A stretch of 64,000 nt of DNA, from assembly GCF_000513195.1 (NCBI RefSeq), contig NZ_CBVI010000120.1, forward strand, positions 1-64,000. Reading direction: 5' to 3'. The stretch comes from Bacteroides timonensis. GTDB lineage: Bacteria > Bacteroidota > Bacteroidia > Bacteroidales > Bacteroidaceae. Shown here one piece after another: positions 35,554 to 44,980 of the stretch. Positions within the stretch are counted from its first letter, which is position 1, and each line of letters begins with the position of its first letter. The position numbers and the translations under genes are program-made. Below the pieces are notes generated by a model. It ran no database searches, had not been told where the DNA came from, and saw nothing but the letters and a program-made list of their open reading frames with translations.

Positions 35554-35609
35554 GTATGTTTTTTATAATGTCCAAAGACTTATGAAACCTGTTCATTTGT
35601 TTATGATGG

Positions 35610-35617
35610 CAAAAGTA
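35610..35617 (-). promoter_or_regulatory. -7 promoter element of the UXS-kinase operon
   Basis: TACTTTTG on the minus strand, 57 bp before the UXS start codon. Confidence 0.5.
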
Positions 35618-35716
35618 GGAGATTTGGTTAACTTATGCAAGTTTGTAACAAGATATTTCACTTGTTAATGATAACAAAAGAACATAATAGAAACAAAAAT
35701 GCCCAAAACGGGCATT

Positions 35717-36250
35717 TTATTCTTCGGGAACCGGCGTTTCAATCGGATTTGGAATACTAAAACTTTTGTCCGAGAACAAATCCGCCAAGCCGGAAATCTG
35801 CTTCAGACGAAGAAGTTCATCACGATCCATGCCTATATTTTTCATAATCCATTGGTCGGACATACCCGCTTTATCCAGTTCGGCCACAATATGGCACATC
35901 AGTTCGATATTGTGCGAGCCTCGTGCACGGTTATGCCGGATGGTAGATGCCATTCGATTGGATAATTCTTTATCAATCACCACTACAGGCAACAAACCGT
36001 TTTCCCGCTGATAAATTCGCTTGGAGCTTCTCAACACACTATAACGATGATACCCGTCTACCAGTATATAACGGTCGGTTTCGCTATCATAGTAACATAC
36101 GCAAGGCATCGTAAACCCATCTTCCCAAATAGAAAGTTCCAGCAATTTCATTTCAGGTGGCGCCACTATGTTGGGATTATAATCATTCGCCACTATTTTC
36201 TCTACCGGCACAGCTTTTACGGCATATACCGGACTTTGATCTACACTCAT
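35717..36250 (-). CDS. IbrB-like ParB-fold protein
   Basis: The 177-residue protein has a ParB/sulfiredoxin-type domain (VEKIVANDYNPNIVAPPEMKLLELSIWEDGF, then YILVDGYHRYSVL at residues 61-73, then TIRHNRARGSHN) and a helical C-terminus. It overlaps the IbrA-like gene by 4 bp, so the two are translated together. IbrA/IbrB pairs were first described as accessory genes affecting expression of immunoglobulin-binding proteins in E. coli. ParB-fold plus PAPS-reductase-type pairs are frequent on mobile elements. The biochemical activity is unknown. Confidence 0.82.
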   Translation of the reverse strand: MSVDQSPVYAVKAVPVEKIVANDYNPNIVAPPEMKLLELSIWEDGFTMPCVCYYDSETDRYILVDGYHRYSVLRSSKRIYQRENGLLPVVVIDKELSNRMASTIRHNRARGSHNIELMCHIVAELDKAGMSDQWIMKNIGMDRDELLRLKQISGLADLFSDKSFSIPNPIETPVPEE

Positions 36251-37539
36251 AACATCATATTTTTGAATTGTTCCATTATTTTATCTCGTTTGTATGCTTC
36301 CTCCTTATTTAAGGCAAAACCCATATATTTGCAAGCATGATCATTCTTCAGAATACATACACACATTCTCTTATACGTGGGGATTTCACGAAATTCAGAA
36401 ATGTCTATATCATCCAGATAGTCCATTTTAACAGGCTTCTTATGCGTCTTATAATTAGTAGTATTCACCACTTCCAATGACACGCCGGCTTTTCTTAGTT
36501 TCTCAATGGTCTCCTCAGCAAGACACCCGCCTTTTGTACGCCAAAACTCAATACTGACAGTCAGTTTCTTCAAATAATTGCGCCGGGTAGTTTCGGGTAA
36601 GGTAGAGAGCAGAAATCGCATGAACTCTTTCCAGGTATACCCCTTCGGCAGGCGGACGCTTTGCCAGCCCATAGCATGTGTTCCACCATAAATTCCGGTA
36701 AAGTTCACCCCATTAACACGGCCTACCATCTTGCCCCATGTACTGGGATCAATCACTTTATAAAGGCGAAGACTTTCCTGAGCCTCACAAAGGAAGGGGC
36801 TTGCTACACGCTGGCGCTCAATGTTTACACCTGCTTTATAATATAAATCATATAAATGATTATAGTCCCAGCCAAACCTTCCATTGGCTACCCAGATATC
36901 TGTCGTTTTCCAGTCGAAAACAGGATAAGCATTGAAGATATCATTTCCGATTTTAGAAGTCCACCGGTAATTATGATACATCTGATATTTCCGGGCGAGG
37001 TGAATGCTGCGCCAGCGATTGAAACTTTCCTGCGTACGAATACCTATGAGGAAGCAGGATCGTATCGCATCTTTTCTTGTATGCAACCATTTGGCAAAAT
37101 GCATCTGAAACTCGTAGTCCCACATTGCATCCGTATAAAAAGGGAAGTCCTCTACAGTCATACTGCCTTCCGGCATTTTCCGTACCCATATATCCCGCTG
37201 CTCCGGATCCCAAGGACGCCAATAATTCTGATACATAGATGTACAGGTGGTTACCTTGAAAGGTACGCACACACGATATACATCCAAAATATCCTTATTG
37301 GCTTCCAGAATACGGTCCACGTAATCGATAGTCATGCTATACTGGATTTCATAATCCATGTGGTAAACACAAAGTTTACGCTTCAGATTATTGCGCCGGA
37401 TGTAATCAATACATAAATTCAATAACACACCACTGTCTTTTCCTCCTGAAAAGGATACACAGATATTATCAAATTCTTTAAATATAATATGCAGCCGTTC
37501 CTGTGCTAATTCATATACATTCTTCTGAGCCTCCCCCAT
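36247..37539 (-). CDS. IbrA-like PAPS-reductase-family protein (DUF3440)
   Basis: The 430-residue protein has the N-type ATP pyrophosphatase PP-loop FSGGKDSG (residues 30-37), then PFYTDAMWDYEFQMHFAKWL, a second conserved region GIRTQESFNRW, and a C-terminal DUF3440-like part. The PAPS reductase/DndC superfamily activates substrates as adenylates, often for sulfur transfer. The related DndC acts in DNA phosphorothioation. The target of IbrA-type proteins has not been shown. It is the middle gene of a three-gene operon with the acetyltransferase-like gene upstream and the ibrB-like gene downstream. Confidence 0.85.
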   Translation of the reverse strand: MGEAQKNVYELAQERLHIIFKEFDNICVSFSGGKDSGVLLNLCIDYIRRNNLKRKLCVYHMDYEIQYSMTIDYVDRILEANKDILDVYRVCVPFKVTTCTSMYQNYWRPWDPEQRDIWVRKMPEGSMTVEDFPFYTDAMWDYEFQMHFAKWLHTRKDAIRSCFLIGIRTQESFNRWRSIHLARKYQMYHNYRWTSKIGNDIFNAYPVFDWKTTDIWVANGRFGWDYNHLYDLYYKAGVNIERQRVASPFLCEAQESLRLYKVIDPSTWGKMVGRVNGVNFTGIYGGTHAMGWQSVRLPKGYTWKEFMRFLLSTLPETTRRNYLKKLTVSIEFWRTKGGCLAEETIEKLRKAGVSLEVVNTTNYKTHKKPVKMDYLDDIDISEFREIPTYKRMCVCILKNDHACKYMGFALNKEEAYKRDKIMEQFKNMML

Positions 37540-37540
37540 T

Positions 37541-37936
37541 CTATTTCTCCTTATTCATTTTTACATAGCGTTTCCATTCTTTCTCCACAGAAAAGCCTAA
37601 TTCCTGGAATACTCTTTGATGCTCAATAAATGTAACTGAGCTCAAACGCTTATCTTCATCTGTGCTGTCTATAACTTTCTCCAAAAGAGCTTTTAATACT
37701 TCCGCATTATTCTCCTTTATATAATAGTTATTAATAATTGCTTCCGATTTCTTATGTTCCAGCGGTATAAAGCCAACTATTTCTTTTCCTTCCACCGCAA
37801 CAAACCATATAAAGTTTTCCGAAGTGCGAAAAGGATAATTATAGTTCTGTTTCAATACTACAGGATTCATAACCAATGGAGCGACCAGTTGATACAACCG
37901 TTTCTCCGTGCCTTTTAATTCAACTATTTGTGTCAT
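37541..37936 (-). CDS. Small GNAT-like protein of the ibrAB operon
   Basis: The 131-residue protein has a GNAT-like pattern: FIWFVAVEGKEIVGFIPLEHKKSEAIINNYYI (beta-4 region), a helix ALLEKVID, and FIEHQRVFQELGFSVEKEWKRYVKM (the F...GF end motif). A classical Q/R-x-x-G-x-G/A loop is not obvious, so it may not bind acetyl-CoA. Its stop codon sits one base before the IbrA-like start codon, so they form an operon. A -7 element lies at 37994. Confidence 0.7.
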   Translation of the reverse strand: MTQIVELKGTEKRLYQLVAPLVMNPVVLKQNYNYPFRTSENFIWFVAVEGKEIVGFIPLEHKKSEAIINNYYIKENNAEVLKALLEKVIDSTDEDKRLSSVTFIEHQRVFQELGFSVEKEWKRYVKMNKEK

Positions 37937-37993
37937 TATCGATTTGTTATTTATTATGGTTTGAGCTTACATTCCCACATAAAATAGTGCAGA

Positions 37994-38001
37994 CAAAATT
38001 A
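37994..38001 (-). promoter_or_regulatory. -7 promoter element of the GNAT-ibrA-ibrB operon
   Basis: TAATTTTG on the minus strand, 58 bp upstream of the first start codon. Confidence 0.45.
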
Positions 38002-38398
38002 AATAAAAAAAGAATAGAGACAATAAAGAATGGAGAAAATTAATAAAATTATATTTATTAAACATATGAATCTTAAACTACAGTATATTTCTATAAAATT
38101 GCTTATTGAGTTAGCCGGTAAGGTCGTTGTCACAACCTAACGCATTGCCCGGCGATACCGTGGTTCACATCTGTGCCGCTTCGCTCCGTATCAATTATAT
38201 GAAAATAGAAAATTTCATTTTCAACCGATTATCGAAAAAAAGTAAATAGAAGTAATGTATTTTCATAACATTAGCATAGAAATATTCAGTTCTGTTTCTG
38301 ACATAAAACCATTTACTGACAAATCCTGAATGAAAGGATTAAAGCAATCATTACCTACTGATACTCAACACATTAAGCAAGAGGAGAAATATCATTTT

Positions 38399-38738
38399 GG
38401 GGTCATTTTAGGGTCAGGGTCACCTATACACGCATTTGGAGGCAAAAAACAGAAAAAGGAAATATCGATATGTTTATATTTAAGATAAAAAGAGAACAAG
38501 CTCAATTTACGACAAAAAATTCCGCATAGACGGTATATGTATACATATTTCACAATCTAAGTATCTACTCTTACAGTGCAGAAAAGAGAGAATTGAAGAA
38601 CATGCGAAAAGACATAAAAGTATAAGCACAAAATACAAATAAAAAATAATACACTATTAATCAACAAGTTGCCAATAGATTCAAGCCACACACGCTCCAA
38701 AATGTGTGTATAGGTGACCCTGACACCAAAATGACCCC
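38399..38738. mobile_element. 340-bp MITE-like element with 42/43-bp imperfect inverted ends
   Basis: The left end 38399-38440 begins GGGGTCATTTTAGGGTCAGG, and the right end 38696-38738 is its reverse complement with about four changes and one extra base. The ~255-bp interior is A/T-rich and has no gene. No clear target duplication was seen. It could be a non-autonomous transposon or an invertible or structural element. The remainder of 37937-38902 holds only short GAAGCAATGTTCT-type repeats (38818-38892) before the fimbrial pseudogene. Confidence 0.65.
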
Positions 38739-38902
38739 TATTTGCTCGCCAGAACCTTGCCGATTAGGATTGATTTAGTAAACATATTTCCAATACTATA
38801 TCAATAGTATTATAAGAAGCAATGTTCTGTCCTGAAAGAAGCAATGTTCTATTCAAAAGCATTGCTTTATATGCGACATAACATTGCTTCATATTCCATT
38901 TC

Positions 38903-40001
38903 ATGAAATCAAGTTTAGAGCCTATTTCTCAAACAGCCAAATATATGTTCGAGAATGAGAACAATTCCAATGATCAGACCTATATCATCATTAAGGGAAA
39001 GTTGACAGGAAAAACCGAAGAGCTTTATTACAAGATACAGCTTCTTGATACGAATAAGAAGGCCTATCCCGTCATGAGGAATTACCACTACAAAATTGTG
39101 ATAAAATCCTTCAGCGAGAGTGCAAACGGAAGTACTGAATTTGCCGATGCTAAAACTTCAGAACCTTCCAATAATATCTATGCCGAGATATTCAAGGAAT
39201 CTCCTTCTATCTCCGACAATAACAATAATATGCTGACAGTAAACATATTACGCTTCCTGTTCACCCAGGCAGGAACCTTGAAGGTATCAGTATGCCTATT
39301 GGACCACCGGTCCCGGAACCAAAGTATTAAACTTCCGTACCAGTCTTGAAAACAGCGATGAAACCGTTCTGATAGCCAATGAAATCTTCCAGACAAAGAG
39401 CGTGGAAGTAAAATCGCGCCACTTTACCAATGTTTCAGTCAATGGAAACAATACGGTAAATTATGGCGTGAACAATACAGCCAGTTTTATGTTTACTATT
39501 CCAGCATACCCGGATAATCCGCCCACATACCCGTTAACGGTGTTTATTGCAACCCCAAATCTGCAAACCACCCAAAGCGGTTGGACAGCAGTTGCAGATG
39601 GTTATCAACGGACTTACGCTTCGCAGCTTTCAGGAGGATAAACCGTCACGTTTACCTCTAAAAAAGCCATAAGCAGTGAAAAGCTGATAATATCCGCTCC
39701 CGGATTTAGTCCTACGACCATTGGCTTTGAGAATATTCTGGCGCAGTCAGTAACTGCCAGCAATACGATACAGGTTTATCAGAATAACGGCTTACTCAAT
39801 ATCCCCCGCTATACGGTAACCTCATCAGATACCGGCATTGCATCTGGTTTTACTACCAGCCGCACCAGCACTTACTCAACTACTATATACGCCGGAGCCA
39901 AATTGAATGATGTGGTTACTTTCACTCTGAAGAATTATAACTATTCCGCCACATATAAGGTAGAAGAGTTACTGAAGAGTCCGGCAATTGTTTTACAATA
40001 A
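38903..40001 (+). pseudogene. Decayed fimbrillin/Mfa-like protein gene
   Basis: The first frame (38903-39349) encodes TYIIIKGKLTGKTEELYYKI ... VMRNYHYKIVIKSF, the conserved middle part of Bacteroides fimbrial subunits. At about 39286 the reading shifts by one base (KV to QYAYWTTGPGTKVLNF), and the second frame has a TAA at 39639-39641 where Gln is expected (SGG-stop-TVTFTSKKA) before running to a stop at 39999. There is no signal peptide or lipobox, so the 5' end is also missing. Three lesions mark it as a dead gene. It sits 11 bp before the DUF3575 gene. Confidence 0.75.
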
Positions 40002-40012
40002 CAAATTAATGA

Positions 40013-40600
40013 ATGAATATGAAAGCGATTAAATTTTTCCTATTGTCAACCTTGATGCTCACATACACCATAGGTACGTATGGGCAGGATAAGAGCCACT
40101 ATATGCCCCAATTTGCCATAAAGACCAATGCACTCTATTGGGCTACCACTACCCTTAACCTCGGTTTCGAAGTCGGTCTCTCCAAAAAACTGACCCTCGA
40201 CGTGTCCGGCAACTATAATCCCTGGAAATTCTCAGACCACAAGCAGATTAAACATTGGTTGGTTCAACCGGAACTTCGCTACTGGCTCTGCGAACGCTTC
40301 TACGGACACTTCTTCGGCCTGCATGCCCATTATGCAGAGGCCAATGTCAGCAATCTGAATATATTAGGACTGGGACACGAACGCTATCAGGGCAACATCT
40401 ACGGAGCCGGCATCTCTTACGGTTACCAATGGATACTCAACAAGCGTTGGAGTATGGAAGCCGAAATCGGTGTAGGCTATGCCCGCATAGATTATGATAA
40501 GTACAACTGCGGCAAATGCGGAACCAAGCTCGACAGCGGACACAAGAACTACTTTGGCCCTACTAAGGTAGCATTAAACATCATATACGTCATAAAATAA
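40013..40600 (+). CDS. DUF3575 outer-membrane protein of fimbrial locus
   Basis: The 195-residue protein has a signal peptide (MNMKAIKFFLLSTLMLTYTIGTYG) and the DUF3575 pattern FAIKTNALYWATTTLNLGFEVGLSKKLTLDVSGNYNPW, HWLVQPELRYWLCERFYGHFFGLHAHY and GAGISYGYQWILNKRWSMEAEIGVGYAR, which predicts a small beta-barrel. DUF3575 genes accompany DUF3868 and fimbrillin genes in Bacteroides fimbriae loci. Here the neighbouring fimbrillin gene is broken. Confidence 0.87.
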   Translation: MNMKAIKFFLLSTLMLTYTIGTYGQDKSHYMPQFAIKTNALYWATTTLNLGFEVGLSKKLTLDVSGNYNPWKFSDHKQIKHWLVQPELRYWLCERFYGHFFGLHAHYAEANVSNLNILGLGHERYQGNIYGAGISYGYQWILNKRWSMEAEIGVGYARIDYDKYNCGKCGTKLDSGHKNYFGPTKVALNIIYVIK

Positions 40601-40607
40601 TATAGTC

Positions 40608-42041
40608 ATGAAAAAGAAACTGATATACTTCGTCTTGTGCCTCGTCGCCACACTGCCGGTCGGTGCACAGAAATTCTATAAAGATGCCATCAGCATCACC
40701 AATGCTTCCTTGTGGCAACAAGGAGAGTCACTCTATATAAATATGCAGATTGACATGCGGAACCTGAAAGTCAGCAATGACCGCACCCTGACATTAACTC
40801 CCGTACTGACAGGTCCGGACAATAATATCGTATTGCCGGAAATCGTTATCAACGGACGCAGAAGGCAAAAGGCCTATCTCCGTGCCATAGCTTTGGATAA
40901 GGCAACTACTATGGAGATACCTTACAATACTCAGGAAGTTCTGAACTACACACAGGTCATACCTTACGAACCATGGATGGAAAATGCTTATCTGAATCTG
41001 GAAGAAGATTTATGCGGATGCGGAGGACACCAGGAGGTACTGACACAGGAAATGATTATGAACGGAGTTTCTACGGAAACCAAACGTCTGGCTGCACTGC
41101 AACCTGTCCCGTCTTACATTCAGCCGAAAGCAGAAGTAGTAAACGCACGTAGCGAACAATATGAAGCTCATCTCGATTTCCCCGTAGGCAAGTCCGTTAT
41201 TCTGCCGGATTTCATGAGCAACCAGACGGAGTTGCGGAATATTCGGGAAATGTTCAATAAGGTACAGAATGACAAGAAGTTGACCATTACCGGTGTTTAC
41301 ATTGAAGGATTTGCCTCCCCCGAAGGACCGCTTAAACTCAATGAGCAACTCTCTAAGAGCCGTGCTGAAGCGTTGAAGAAATACCTGTCCGTACACGAAC
41401 AGATTCCTGCCAATCTCTACAATGTCTCCTTTGGCGGTGAAAATTGGGAAGGACTGGTAAAAGCTCTGGAAGCCTCTAACATGAAAGAGAAAACCAAATT
41501 CCTCAATATCATCCGAAACACCAGCGATATAGCCCGCCGAAAAGAGGAAATAAAACGTGTAGGTGGTGGCGCTCCCTATCGTACAATGCTAAAGGAACTA
41601 TACCCGGCACTCCGTAAAGTGAATTGCCGCATAGACTATACGATTGCCAATTTCAAAGTAGACGAAGGAAAAGAGATCATCAAGACACAGCCCCAGTATC
41701 TCAGTTTGAACGAGATGTATCTGGTGGCCAACAGCTATCCCAAAGGTGGTGACGACTTTATCAAGGTTTTCGACATCGCTATACGTATGTATCCTGATGA
41801 TGAAGTAGCCAACTTGAATGCTGCCGCTGTAGCCTTGTCTAAAAAAGATTTGCCTGATGCCCGGAAGTATCTGGATAAATCCAATAAACAGACAGCCGAA
41901 TATGCAAATAATAACGGCATCTACTACCTGTTGAGTGGCAATAAGGATCAAGCTATTGTTGAATTTACCAAAGCAGCCCGGAATGGCAACGAAGCAGCCC
42001 GGTATAATTTGGAAGAAATAGAAAAAGTGATAAAGAAGTAA
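40608..42041 (+). CDS. DUF3868/OmpA-domain protein of fimbrial locus
   Basis: The 477-residue protein has a signal peptide (MKKKLIYFVLCLVATLPVGAQ), an N-terminal DUF3868 region (ITNASLWQQGESLYINMQIDM ... TLTPVLTG), an OmpA-like peptidoglycan-binding core (VYIEGFASPEGPLKLNEQLSKSRAEALKKYL), and C-terminal TPR-like helices (NLNAAAVALSKKDLPDARKYLDK). It lies 7 bp after the DUF3575 gene, so they form an operon. It probably anchors a fimbrial assembly complex to the wall. No tip or anchor gene follows, so the locus is incomplete. Confidence 0.87.
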   Translation: MKKKLIYFVLCLVATLPVGAQKFYKDAISITNASLWQQGESLYINMQIDMRNLKVSNDRTLTLTPVLTGPDNNIVLPEIVINGRRRQKAYLRAIALDKATTMEIPYNTQEVLNYTQVIPYEPWMENAYLNLEEDLCGCGGHQEVLTQEMIMNGVSTETKRLAALQPVPSYIQPKAEVVNARSEQYEAHLDFPVGKSVILPDFMSNQTELRNIREMFNKVQNDKKLTITGVYIEGFASPEGPLKLNEQLSKSRAEALKKYLSVHEQIPANLYNVSFGGENWEGLVKALEASNMKEKTKFLNIIRNTSDIARRKEEIKRVGGGAPYRTMLKELYPALRKVNCRIDYTIANFKVDEGKEIIKTQPQYLSLNEMYLVANSYPKGGDDFIKVFDIAIRMYPDDEVANLNAAAVALSKKDLPDARKYLDKSNKQTAEYANNNGIYYLLSGNKDQAIVEFTKAARNGNEAARYNLEEIEKVIKK

Positions 42042-42060
42042 CAGAGAGAATAGAATAGAG

Positions 42061-42092
42061 AATCCCCGGAACTGATTAAAATTCCGGGGATT
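42061..42092 (+). terminator. Terminator after the DUF3868 gene
   Basis: Perfect 11-bp stem AATCCCCGGAA / TTCCGGGGATT, 10-nt loop, followed by TTCTATTTTT. Confidence 0.85.
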
Positions 42093-42197
42093 TTCTATTT
42101 TTATGTATCTCACTCAATTACGATGTAAAAGTAAATCACACACGGTTTACTTCAAAGAGAAGCTATGATTTTGTCTCATTAGCCAAACATCAGGATA

Positions 42198-42271
42198 GCT
42201 ACACCCTTTGGTCCGGATGGTGTAGCCCTAAGCACAAAAGGGTGTAGCCATTCCGGACAAAGGGTGTAGCC
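42198..42271. repeat. Inverted and direct GGTGTAGCC repeats
   Basis: GCTACACCCTTTG(G)TCCGGA (42198-42217) is nearly the reverse complement of TCCGGACAAAGGGTGTAGC (42252-42270). Extra AAAGGGTGTAGCC copies lie between them. No gene is seen in 42042-42483 apart from the upstream terminator; function unknown. Confidence 0.7.
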
Positions 42272-42483
42272 TTATTATACGATTGATATAGAACCGATTA
42301 CAAACGATTTATTCGTCAAAAAGGAAAAGCCAGAATTGGGGTAATGGCAGAAGCGTGTAACAAAAGAAGAAAGAGATAGGGATTTATGACCAACTTTGGC
42401 GAATAATCCTACCCAAAATACCCACAAGTAGGGATTGATAAAACCAATATTTTCTTTCAACTTTGTAACAAGAATCAGATAAA

Positions 42484-43329
42484 ATGAAAAGTCTTTATAT
42501 AGTATTGCTTATTACGATAGCTTGGACGTCTGCTCTACCGGTACAAGGACAGGACTCTATTAATATAGGAACCCGCCATTCTTTATTCTCCAACATACTG
42601 AATGAAGAAAGGATGTACTGGATTTATGAACCGAAAAAACAACCGGGTGAAGAAGAAAAAGACTACCCAGTTCTCTACTTATTGGATGGAGATGTATTTT
42701 TCCATTCCGTAGTAGGTTTTACCCGTTTCTTTACTTCTTCAAGGGTTTCTTCATTACCCCCTTGTGTTGTAGTCGCTGTTTTGAATACAGACCGTACCAG
42801 AGATTTCACCCCTACCAGTTCGGCTGCACGAAGGGATGGCAGTATTCAGCCCGGAGACACTCCAAAAGGTGGAGGAATGAAGGCTTTCTATCGTTTCTTA
42901 ACTGAAGAGCTGCGCCCGGAAATAGAAAAAAAAGTTTCTGCCAACGGCCGTAACTTCTTAGTAGGACATTCATACGCAGGTTTATTTACCCTACAGGTCC
43001 TACTCGACTATCCTGAGTCGTTTGATACCTTTATGGCAATAGATCCCAGTTTATGGTGGGATCAAGGGATCTACCTGAAGCAGGCAAAACGAGAAGCGCA
43101 TAAAAAGGATTTCACCGGCAAACAGTTATATGTTGCGTTTGCCACCCAGCAACGCCCCAATGTGAAACTGAATCAATTCTCATTAGCGGACAGTCTGAAA
43201 GTAAATATCATCCCAGATATGGAAAATCAGCATTTGCATGTTATTTATAAAAAGTTTCCGAAAGAGATGCACGGAACCGTTGCACTTCCGGGAATATTTG
43301 ATGGAATAAAGTCTTTATTCCGGCACTAA
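42484..43329 (+). CDS. Secreted esterase of the esterase D/IroE family
   Basis: The 281-residue protein has a signal peptide (MKSLYIVLLITIAWTSALPVQG) and an alpha/beta-hydrolase esterase fold (PF00756 type): YPVLYLLDGDVFFHSVVGF, nucleophile elbow LVGHSYAGLFTLQVLLDYPESFD, and FMAIDPSLWWD. The catalytic His is probably in KEMHGTVALPGI near the end. Relatives hydrolyse siderophore or acyl esters, and the substrate here is not evident. It appears monocistronic. Confidence 0.85.
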   Translation: MKSLYIVLLITIAWTSALPVQGQDSINIGTRHSLFSNILNEERMYWIYEPKKQPGEEEKDYPVLYLLDGDVFFHSVVGFTRFFTSSRVSSLPPCVVVAVLNTDRTRDFTPTSSAARRDGSIQPGDTPKGGGMKAFYRFLTEELRPEIEKKVSANGRNFLVGHSYAGLFTLQVLLDYPESFDTFMAIDPSLWWDQGIYLKQAKREAHKKDFTGKQLYVAFATQQRPNVKLNQFSLADSLKVNIIPDMENQHLHVIYKKFPKEMHGTVALPGIFDGIKSLFRH

Positions 43330-43484
43330 CTCCACAAGTGAGTACTCTTTGTTACGATCTCTTTTATACTGTTAATAATCCGAATTGTTTAACCACTACC
43401 AAAAACCGTAACGCCGATTTTTTTGTTTCAATAATGGGGGAATAAGTTTTGCCCGAATCCTAAAACCGAGTAAAATTGATTATC

Positions 43485-43805
43485 ATGAGAAAAGAAGTTT
43501 CTGAAGTATTTGCAAAAGAGCAATCTAATGATTGCTGTATTAATCTGTATCTGGAAGAATGTGGCTGGTGTGCCTACGAAGTATCAGCTTATCTGCTAAT
43601 GAACCTTTTAGGAGGAAAATGTATCGTCGAAAAAATAGAGAAATGCGGATTAATGCTTGTCCGCGCATTTCTGAATATAGACTTATTGGGGGGCATTAAC
43701 TATGGTGAATACCGCTACGCCGGTCTGAATTCCTATAACCTGCAATTGGTAGGGACAAATAAAGTCGATAAAAATTCATTTATCCACTGGAAAAAGAATA
43801 TATAG
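43485..43805 (+). CDS. Small protein of unknown function
   Basis: A frame of 106 residues starting MRKEVSEVFAKEQSNDCCIN is flanked by a strong terminator after its stop codon. Composition is mixed, with Cys-rich N-terminal third (CC, C-G-W-C) and GG-containing loops, and no signal peptide or membrane span. I do not recognise the family. The terminator and the ATG preceded by A-rich sequence make it a plausible gene, but evidence is limited. Confidence 0.5.
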   Translation: MRKEVSEVFAKEQSNDCCINLYLEECGWCAYEVSAYLLMNLLGGKCIVEKIEKCGLMLVRAFLNIDLLGGINYGEYRYAGLNSYNLQLVGTNKVDKNSFIHWKKNI

Positions 43806-43840
43806 GGCATAACACTGAAACAAGCATTTTAAATGATATG

Positions 43841-43880
43841 GAAATAAAGCTCTGCAAACTGATTTGCAGAGCTTTATTTC
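43841..43880. terminator. Bidirectional terminator, 18-bp stem
   Basis: Arms GAAATAAAGCTCTGCAAA and its exact reverse complement with a 4-nt CTGA loop, lying between the convergent small-protein and lipoprotein genes. Confidence 0.9.
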
Positions 43881-43923
43881 TATATATATCTATTGGCTAA
43901 TATCCGTCACCAAACGCATAATC

Positions 43924-44655
43924 TTATTTCTTCAGGCCCGCCTTAAACATTACATAAGTATATGCATCTCCCGAACGGACAAATATCCCATAATCTCCAT
44001 AAGGCCCGGAGATATGATTGATGCTTTCCAGCAATTTAACCTTTAATTTCCCATTTACGAATTGTATATCAAAAGAATTGCTATCACTATCCAAATAATC
44101 GCTAAAGCGTAATTCTGCATCTTTCGGTAATGTATATATCTCATCTCCAACATCATCCACATTTCCTATAACGGTTTCATATTCGGGTAAGCCATTTTTT
44201 TCCGGATATGCCAACACAAATTTCAGTGTCGCTCCCGTTGTAGTGCCATCCACTGTTATGGGAGATATAACATAGGCTTTATAATAACCAGATTCAATTA
44301 TTACAGCTCTTTTTCCCGAAGGGAAATCCAGGAGAACATCTCTATCATAGATATGATATAAATGTCCGGGAACGACAGCCATTTCATTAGCAAGGTTATC
44401 CAATGAAGGTTTTACGGGTGTTCCAAGACCGGAAGCTTCTCCCATATCGGCAATATAACAAGTAGAGGTTTTAAAATTATTTGAGTTATTGATATATACA
44501 TCCGATTTTCCTAACAAGGTTTTCCCGTTTCCTTCATTCATCATGTTTAGTGTAACGCTTCCTTCCGGGTCTTTGTTGTCATCATCATCGCCACAGCTTA
44601 CAAAGCCGATTGAACAGAGGAATAGTAGTATTCCGAATAATTGTTTTGTTTTCAT
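43924..44655 (-). CDS. Lipoprotein, possibly DUF5036
   Basis: The 243-residue protein has a lipoprotein signal (MKTKQLFGILLFLCSIGFVSC, Cys21) followed by an acidic GDDDDNKDPEG stretch typical of surface-exported Bacteroides lipoproteins. The rest is beta-rich (SVTLNMMNEGNGKTLLGKSDVYI ...). The family assignment to DUF5036 is from memory and uncertain. A -7 element at 44817 implies a leader of roughly 155 nt. Confidence 0.75.
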   Translation of the reverse strand: MKTKQLFGILLFLCSIGFVSCGDDDDNKDPEGSVTLNMMNEGNGKTLLGKSDVYINNSNNFKTSTCYIADMGEASGLGTPVKPSLDNLANEMAVVPGHLYHIYDRDVLLDFPSGKRAVIIESGYYKAYVISPITVDGTTTGATLKFVLAYPEKNGLPEYETVIGNVDDVGDEIYTLPKDAELRFSDYLDSDSNSFDIQFVNGKLKVKLLESINHISGPYGDYGIFVRSGDAYTYVMFKAGLKK

Positions 44656-44816
44656 AACTGACTAAAATTTAATTATATAGTTTAAGTTTCGTCTAATTCA
44701 GCACTTCCGTTAAGTGCTCTAAACCACCAATAGTAACCGATTTTAGAATCTGAATATCACAGGCGGATTTTGTCTTTTGCTTTGCGGTAAAAGTACTACT
44801 TTAATAGATAGGATTG

Positions 44817-44824
44817 CAAATATA
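44817..44824 (-). promoter_or_regulatory. -7 promoter element of the lipoprotein gene
   Basis: TATATTTG on the minus strand. The leader between it and the start codon contains an AGCACTT/AAGTGCT inverted repeat (44700-44718). Nothing else is evident in the 44656-44980 gap. Confidence 0.5.
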
Positions 44825-44980
44825 CATGATAATTAACACGCTAACCTATCAAGAGCAAATACTTTTTCCTTTTAGCTGACTAAATCACAAGCAAACTTCT
44901 TGCAGATATCGTTTGTTCGCAAACATTGCATATTTCTCATTTCATCACTGTGACAATATGAAAAACACGAAGATAACACT

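Noticed and set aside
36856..37416. 186-residue plus-strand frame opposite the IbrA-like gene
   Set aside because: Antisense of a conserved gene, with no family resemblance.
38090..38220. Possible RNA element or tRNA fragment around the GC-richer patch near 38120-38190
   Set aside because: No cloverleaf, terminator or conserved riboswitch core could be drawn.
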